NCBI GenBank assembly: GCA_963841635.1
Contig: CAWJDO010000002.1
Span: forward strand, 1,302,001-1,366,000
DNA: 64,000 nucleotides
Origin: DASWZN01 sp963841635
Lineage (GTDB): Bacteria; Acidobacteriota; Terriglobia; Bryobacterales; Bryobacteraceae
Direction of reading: 5' to 3'
Part shown: piece after piece, positions 58,497 through 64,000 of the stretch
Position numbering within the stretch: the first letter of the stretch is position 1
Layout of the letters: each line of letters opens with the position of its first letter
Made by a program: the position numbers and the translations under genes
The notes under the pieces: generated by a model
What the model saw: only the letters and a program-made list of their open reading frames with translations
Database searches by the model: none
Told to the model about the DNA's origin: nothing

Positions 58497-60514
58497 CCGA
58501 CTTTCGCAGTTGGGGGCCCGAGCGACACCTAAGCCATTAAGAATCAGTGCAGGCGATCAAAAGGTCTTCACCACAAACCCGGGCTATCGACCAGCCTCGG
58601 CGACCGCTCGGAGGGCGGGTTCCGCGGTGATCCGCGGAGGTGGTTGCGCGGGCAGCTCGAGCTTGAGCTTGTCGAGGACCAACTGGGCATCTCTCTCCGG
58701 CTGCGTGTAGCGGGGGAGAATCAGCCAGCGTCCGTCGACGGTGGGAATGTACACGTCGATCATCTGAATGTTCGCCAGCGCGCCCATCACGGCCGCTGGC
58801 GTCAGCCCCGGCGCGTGAATCATGAGCCGGTTCTTCAACGTCACTTGAAGACAGTAGGCCAGGAAGGCGACCAAGATGTGAGCGTCGGCGCGATGCTCCA
58901 GTTGATGCCGGATGGGCCGAATCCCGAGCTCGCTTTTCAGGCTTCGAAAAACGGATTCGATCTGGGTCAGTTGCACGTAGCGCGACCACAACACCGTGGG
59001 GTCGCCGCCGGCCAGGTTGGAGCGCAGTAAGTAGTGTCCGTCGCGCAACTCCGCCTCTTTGAGCTTGACCTTGTCCACGTGGAATCGAAAGGTCTCCCGC
59101 GTCACCGGCTGCCGGGACTCCGGCAGTTGGATCTTCACGAAGCCGAAGGCGCGGCCCGCCTCGGTCTTGGCGGCGCCGATCCGCAGCAACAACTGATCGC
59201 GCGCCGGCAGGCTGCGCCGCATGGCGCGAAGTTTTCGCAGCAGCCGCGCCAGCCTCTTGCGCCGCATGGCGACCTCTTTGGCCTGGCGGCCCTCGCTCTT
59301 GGCCAGCACGTAAAGCTCGCCGTCCTGCTCGAACAGTTTCACCTCGACCGAGTCGCGAACCTTCTGCCAGGGCAAATCCAGCCACTTCTTCTCGTGCTGC
59401 TTGATCTTGCTCTTGGACGTTCCCACCAGGTAGTAGACCGTGCGCGCCGGGTCGCGCATCTCGGCCAGAATCGCCTCGGTCGGGATGCCCCGGTCCATGA
59501 CCCACATCCGCTTCGCCTTCCCGTAGGTCTTCTCGATTTTGTCGAGGAACCCTCGCAGTGTGGTGCAGTCGGTGGTGTTGCCGTCCATCACTTCGTAGGC
59601 CAGTGGGAAGCCGTCGGTGGTCACCACCAGCGCCACCACTACCTGCAAGCAATCCGGCCGGCCGTCGCGGCTGTAGCCGCGCTTAGCCTTGGGGTTCTCT
59701 TCCATGGCGCCTTCGAAATACGTGCTCGTCAAATCGTAGAGCAGCACTTCGAAGTCGGCTTGAAACAGGTCCGCCCACTTTTGTCTCAACCACACGAACA
59801 GATCCTGCTTGTGCTCCAGCACCCGGTCCAGACAACGATACAGCCGGTCCTTTTCGGCGGCCGCATAGTCGACGTTCAGTAACTCGTCCATGGCGGTGGA
59901 AAGAAACCACTGCCGATGCACACGCCACTCGCTGGCCGGATCGAGCAGATGGTTCACCACCAGCAGTTCCAGCACCTTCTCCCATCTCACGGCCTCGCGG
60001 CCGTCCGGCAAGCGCCGCTGCCAAAACTCGTCGAGTCCCAGTTGACGCCAGATTTCGCAAGCCAGCCAGCAGTTGCCGAACAGGCGCGGCCGCCGCAGTT
60101 CCAGTCCGCTCAGCCTCACCTGCAGGCTGTCGACGGCATCTTCGGGAATCTCGCGATCGTCGGGGAACAGGCTGAGGTTGCGAGAACGCTGCTGCTGCTC
60201 GTCGAAGACCTCGAGGGTCTTGCGCCAGGCGGCTTGCTGAGAGTCGTTCACTTCACCCAGGTAGAGGACCGTGCGTTGCGCCGTCTTGCCCGAAGACAGT
60301 CGCCGGTTTTCCACCACGCTAAAGTAGCGGTGATCCTTGCCGTCCTTCCTGCGGTTGGTGCGGCGCAAGAACATGGAAGCAGCAGAATGCCAGAAAAAGG
60401 TCCGAAGTGGAAGAGGGTAGGTCTTCACCACAGCGGTTTTGAGATTCTCGGATTGCAGGCAAAAGGCTTAGGGCCGGCTGAACCGGAAAAACGGGCCTGA
60501 ACTGCGAAAGTCGG
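58497..60514. mobile_element. IS1634-type insertion sequence, 2018 bp
   Basis: Both ends carry CCGACTTTCGCAGTT (58497-58511) and its complement (60500-60514), with a GGCCCG motif a few bases further in on each side. One transposase gene fills the element. It sits in an alpha/beta hydrolase gene, flanked by GCTACC. Confidence 0.92.
58584..60374 (-). CDS. IS1634-family transposase
   Basis: 596 residues from ATG 60374 (MFLRRTNRRKDGKDHRYFS). DDE residues: Asp214 (LLYDLTSTYFEG), Asp294 (VMDRGIPT) and Glu473 (QIESVFRSLKSELGIRPIRH, with the downstream Arg/His). Length and motifs are those of the IS1634 branch of the IS4 group, including the ESVFRSLK form of the YREK-like signature. Intact, so the element may still move. 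Confidence 0.95.
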   Translation of the reverse strand: MFLRRTNRRKDGKDHRYFSVVENRRLSSGKTAQRTVLYLGEVNDSQQAAWRKTLEVFDEQQQRSRNLSLFPDDREIPEDAVDSLQVRLSGLELRRPRLFGNCWLACEIWRQLGLDEFWQRRLPDGREAVRWEKVLELLVVNHLLDPASEWRVHRQWFLSTAMDELLNVDYAAAEKDRLYRCLDRVLEHKQDLFVWLRQKWADLFQADFEVLLYDLTSTYFEGAMEENPKAKRGYSRDGRPDCLQVVVALVVTTDGFPLAYEVMDGNTTDCTTLRGFLDKIEKTYGKAKRMWVMDRGIPTEAILAEMRDPARTVYYLVGTSKSKIKQHEKKWLDLPWQKVRDSVEVKLFEQDGELYVLAKSEGRQAKEVAMRRKRLARLLRKLRAMRRSLPARDQLLLRIGAAKTEAGRAFGFVKIQLPESRQPVTRETFRFHVDKVKLKEAELRDGHYLLRSNLAGGDPTVLWSRYVQLTQIESVFRSLKSELGIRPIRHQLEHRADAHILVAFLAYCLQVTLKNRLMIHAPGLTPAAVMGALANIQMIDVYIPTVDGRWLILPRYTQPERDAQLVLDKLKLELPAQPPPRITAEPALRAVAEAGR

Positions 60515-60934
60515 GCTACCTGGCGGCGCTCTACGCGTCACGCCATCCCGAAGTCGGGCGGCTGGTGCTGATGGCGCCCGCGTTCGGCTTCGGAAGGCGG
60601 TTCCTCGACTCGATCGCACCGGCCGAAGTGGAACGCTGGCGCGAAACCGGTTCGCGAGCCGTCTTCAACTACGCCGCACGCCGCGAGGAGCGCCTCTGGT
60701 GGCGACTGATCGAGGACGCCCTGCAATTCGAGGAATTCCCGCCCGCACCGCAGCCTGCGTTGCTGTTTCACGGCCGCCAGGACGCACAGGTGCCATGGCA
60801 GCTCTCGCAGGAGTTCGCGCGCCGCTATCCCAACGCGAGCCTGGAACTGTTCGACGACGGCCACGAACTGCTCGATAGCGTAGGCCTCGTCTGGGACGCA
60901 ACCGCGGCCTTCCTAAGCCTGGGCGGCTGACGCC

Positions 60935-62869
<1,935 letters not shown>

Positions 62870-63138
62870 GGCGCTCCTCTGGATGTGAAGTGGGACTACT
62901 TTCTCCACAATAGCTCAGGGCGAGCCCTAAGCGGTTGCACCCCCGGCGGCCCGCCGATTCGTCTTCGCCCGGGCGGTCTGCCGCCGAGCAAACCTTTTTC
63001 AGTCACACGCAAGCGGACAAAATAATTCCTTATCGCTCAATGGGATGCGATTATCGTGGCTGGGGCCCGCGCGTTTCAGGCCGCACAGTGTGGATGTCGG
63101 AGCCGATTCGGAGGTCTTGCGGGATATGATTGAAGCTG

Positions 63139-63348
63139 ATGGCATTTGGCCGCCCCATGGTCGCGATTCAGGTGATCCTGGTGGTGGCTGCGCTGTTGCT
63201 GACCTTTGGGGGACGGCTCCGCATAGGCTGGCTCCCCGGGGACTTCGTCATCCGAGGACGGCACTTCGTCTTTTACTTCCCGCTGGCGACCTGCATAGTA
63301 CTAAGCTTGGTACTTTCGGTACTGCTGTGGGCACTCCATCGCAGATAG
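63139..63348 (+). CDS. DUF2905 small membrane protein
   Basis: 69 residues with two hydrophobic helices: VAIQVILVVAALLLTFGG and FPLATCIVLSLVLSVLLWAL, joined by RIGWLPGDFVIRGRHFVFY, the family core. Unknown function; the start could also be TTG at 63130. The 205 bases after it hold no clear gene. Confidence 0.85.
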   Translation: MAFGRPMVAIQVILVVAALLLTFGGRLRIGWLPGDFVIRGRHFVFYFPLATCIVLSLVLSVLLWALHRR

Positions 63349-63553
63349 GGGCATGCGGGTACCAGGACTCCTAGTCTGCCTCCGCTGTCGATCTTTTTGA
63401 AAAATAAAGCTTGCAGCCTCCGAAACTCCCGAGTTAGACTATTACTGAACTTTGGTCATCCCCCGAAAAGAGGGTATTACCCCCTGCGGAGGGGTGGAGT
63501 ACCTCGAATGAAACGCGGGCATTGCGGACGTCGTACAACAAAGTGAGGCGCGT

Positions 63554-64000
63554 GTGAGTCTGTTGCTTCTAGACAAAGCGGTCAGCACGGCACGGAAGCA
63601 GGTTCCCGGAGAAGTAACCGAGACTTCGCTTCAGGCCTACCTGGATCTCGCCGAGGCCGTCTATCAGCTCGGAAACGTGGATCGGGCGGGGGAGATGCTG
63701 GAGCGTGCGGCCGAGGTCGCACACGAGCTCCCCGAGGACGATCCGCGCCTGGCTCAGACACTCAACAAGCTGGGTGTGGTTCGCGGACGGCAGGGGCGGT
63801 ACGCTGAGGCCGAGCGCCTCCTGAAGCGCGCCGTGGGCATGGCCGAGCGCGGCGTCAAGCTCTCGGGTCCCGAACTCCCTACCTACCTGTACAATCTGGC
63901 GGTGGTTTACCGCCTCAGCGGAAGGAAGCCGCAAGCCCGCGCCCTGTTGGAGCACGCGCTCAAGGCCGCTGAGGAAGCGCATGGACCCCAGTCGTTGCAG
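63554..64000 (+). CDS. TPR protein (partial)
   Basis: 149 codons remain open to the right edge, from a GTG at 63554. The sequence starts MSLLLLDKAVSTARKQVPGE and contains TPR or kinesin-light-chain-like helices: LQAYLDLAEAVYQLGNVDRA, LAQTLNKLGVVRGRQGRYAE and YLYNLAVVYRLSGRKPQARA. A scaffold role is typical; the rest of the protein lies outside the window. Confidence 0.75.
   Translation, partial: MSLLLLDKAVSTARKQVPGEVTETSLQAYLDLAEAVYQLGNVDRAGEMLERAAEVAHELPEDDPRLAQTLNKLGVVRGRQGRYAEAERLLKRAVGMAERGVKLSGPELPTYLYNLAVVYRLSGRKPQARALLEHALKAAEEAHGPQSLQ

Larger units (their letters stand above)
58491..60520. repeat. 6-bp target duplication of the IS1634-type element
   Basis: GCTACC at 58491-58496 and 60515-60520 flanks the element. 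Because the element ends in C and G that match flanking bases, the duplication could also be read as CTAC. Confidence 0.75.
58265..60930 (+). pseudogene. Alpha/beta hydrolase (YqiA-like) gene split by an IS1634-type element
   Basis: The left part encodes VIYLHGFASGPGSRKAQLF and the nucleophile elbow GSSLGGY, then is cut at 58496. The right part resumes in the same frame at 60521 with LAALYASRHPEVGRLVLMAP and ends with the Asp/His region (HGRQDAQVPW, DDGHELLDSV). Removing 58497-60520 gives a 213-residue protein without any frameshift, so the insertion is recent. YqiA-like proteins are esterases. The gene is not functional as it stands. Confidence 0.9.

Noticed and set aside
63349..63553. Riboswitch or small RNA upstream of the TPR gene
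   Set aside because: A short GC-rich stem (CCCCCTGCGGAGGGG) is present, but no known aptamer pattern or clear promoter/terminator set could be supported.

Overview
The window is about 64 kb of GC-rich bacterial DNA with tightly packed genes, many joined by 4-base start/stop overlaps (ATGA or GTGA). Several features point to an Acidobacteriota genome, probably of the Solibacter/Bryobacter type: a carboxypeptidase-regulatory-like TonB-type outer membrane protein, two Ser/Thr kinases (one fused to TolB/PD40 repeats), a MacB-like duplicated permease (plus the deletion remnant of a second), DinB proteins, DUF1844, and families of interspersed intergenic repeats. This placement is inferred from gene content and was not tested by a search.

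Layout. 0-7 kb: start of a divergent secreted protein, an outer membrane receptor-like protein, a Ser/Thr kinase, a DegT-type aminotransferase and a DinB protein. 7.2-10.9 kb: a six-gene operon (SPFH/zinc ribbon, S-adenosylmethionine decarboxylase, two zinc-ribbon DUF4178 proteins, a small membrane protein, DUF350) that looks like a membrane-stress/polyamine module. 11-19.6 kb: a TPR protein, then a TetR-controlled efflux operon (TetR, TolC, HlyD, two ABC ATPases, two ABC-2 permeases) resembling E. coli cecR-ybhGFSR. 19.6-23.2 kb: a minus-strand operon (BNR protein, hydantoinase B, two half-size DMT transporters, cupin). 23.2-33.9 kb: polyprenyl-phosphate sugar transferase, orotate phosphoribosyltransferase-like protein, HicAB, Wzt-like ATPase, sodium:solute symporter, M24 peptidase, a GH31 relative without most of its catalytic barrel, DinB and a phosphoesterase.

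34-37.1 kb: a minus-strand block (DUF1844, MBL hydrolase, RibF, two TlpA-like thioredoxins). 37.1-38.8 kb: a small accessory island with an orphan HigA-type antitoxin, a deleted permease and a cysteine-amidase-like protein overlapping a lipoprotein gene (possible effector/immunity pair). 38.9-43.9 kb: beta-propeller, MazG, GNAT, N-succinylamino acid racemase/OSBS and an MFS transporter, a run consistent with D-to-L amino acid conversion. 44-50 kb: lactonase, cyclophilin, 5'-nucleotidase, second Ser/Thr kinase, class I glutamine amidotransferase-like hydrolase. 50-54.5 kb: MacB-like permease, FabF, ACP.

54.7-60.5 kb holds two mobile elements with visible ends. The first (54755-57726) is an IS1-like element of 2972 bp with 17-bp inverted repeats beginning GGTAGTG, an 8-bp target duplication, a single-frame transposase and four passenger genes, including a proteasome/HslV-like Ntn hydrolase with Thr1/Asp17/Lys33 in the exact canonical spacing. 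The second (58497-60514) is an IS1634-type element that splits an alpha/beta hydrolase gene; the reading frame is restored if one copy of the target duplication is kept. The window ends with acetyl-CoA synthetase, a DUF2905 protein and the start of a TPR protein.

At least three families of repeats lie between, and in one case inside, genes: family A (CACGAATGAACACGAAT hairpins), family B (CCGCTCCCTGACGGTCGCGG-like) and a single ~100-bp multi-hairpin palindrome at 49.3 kb.
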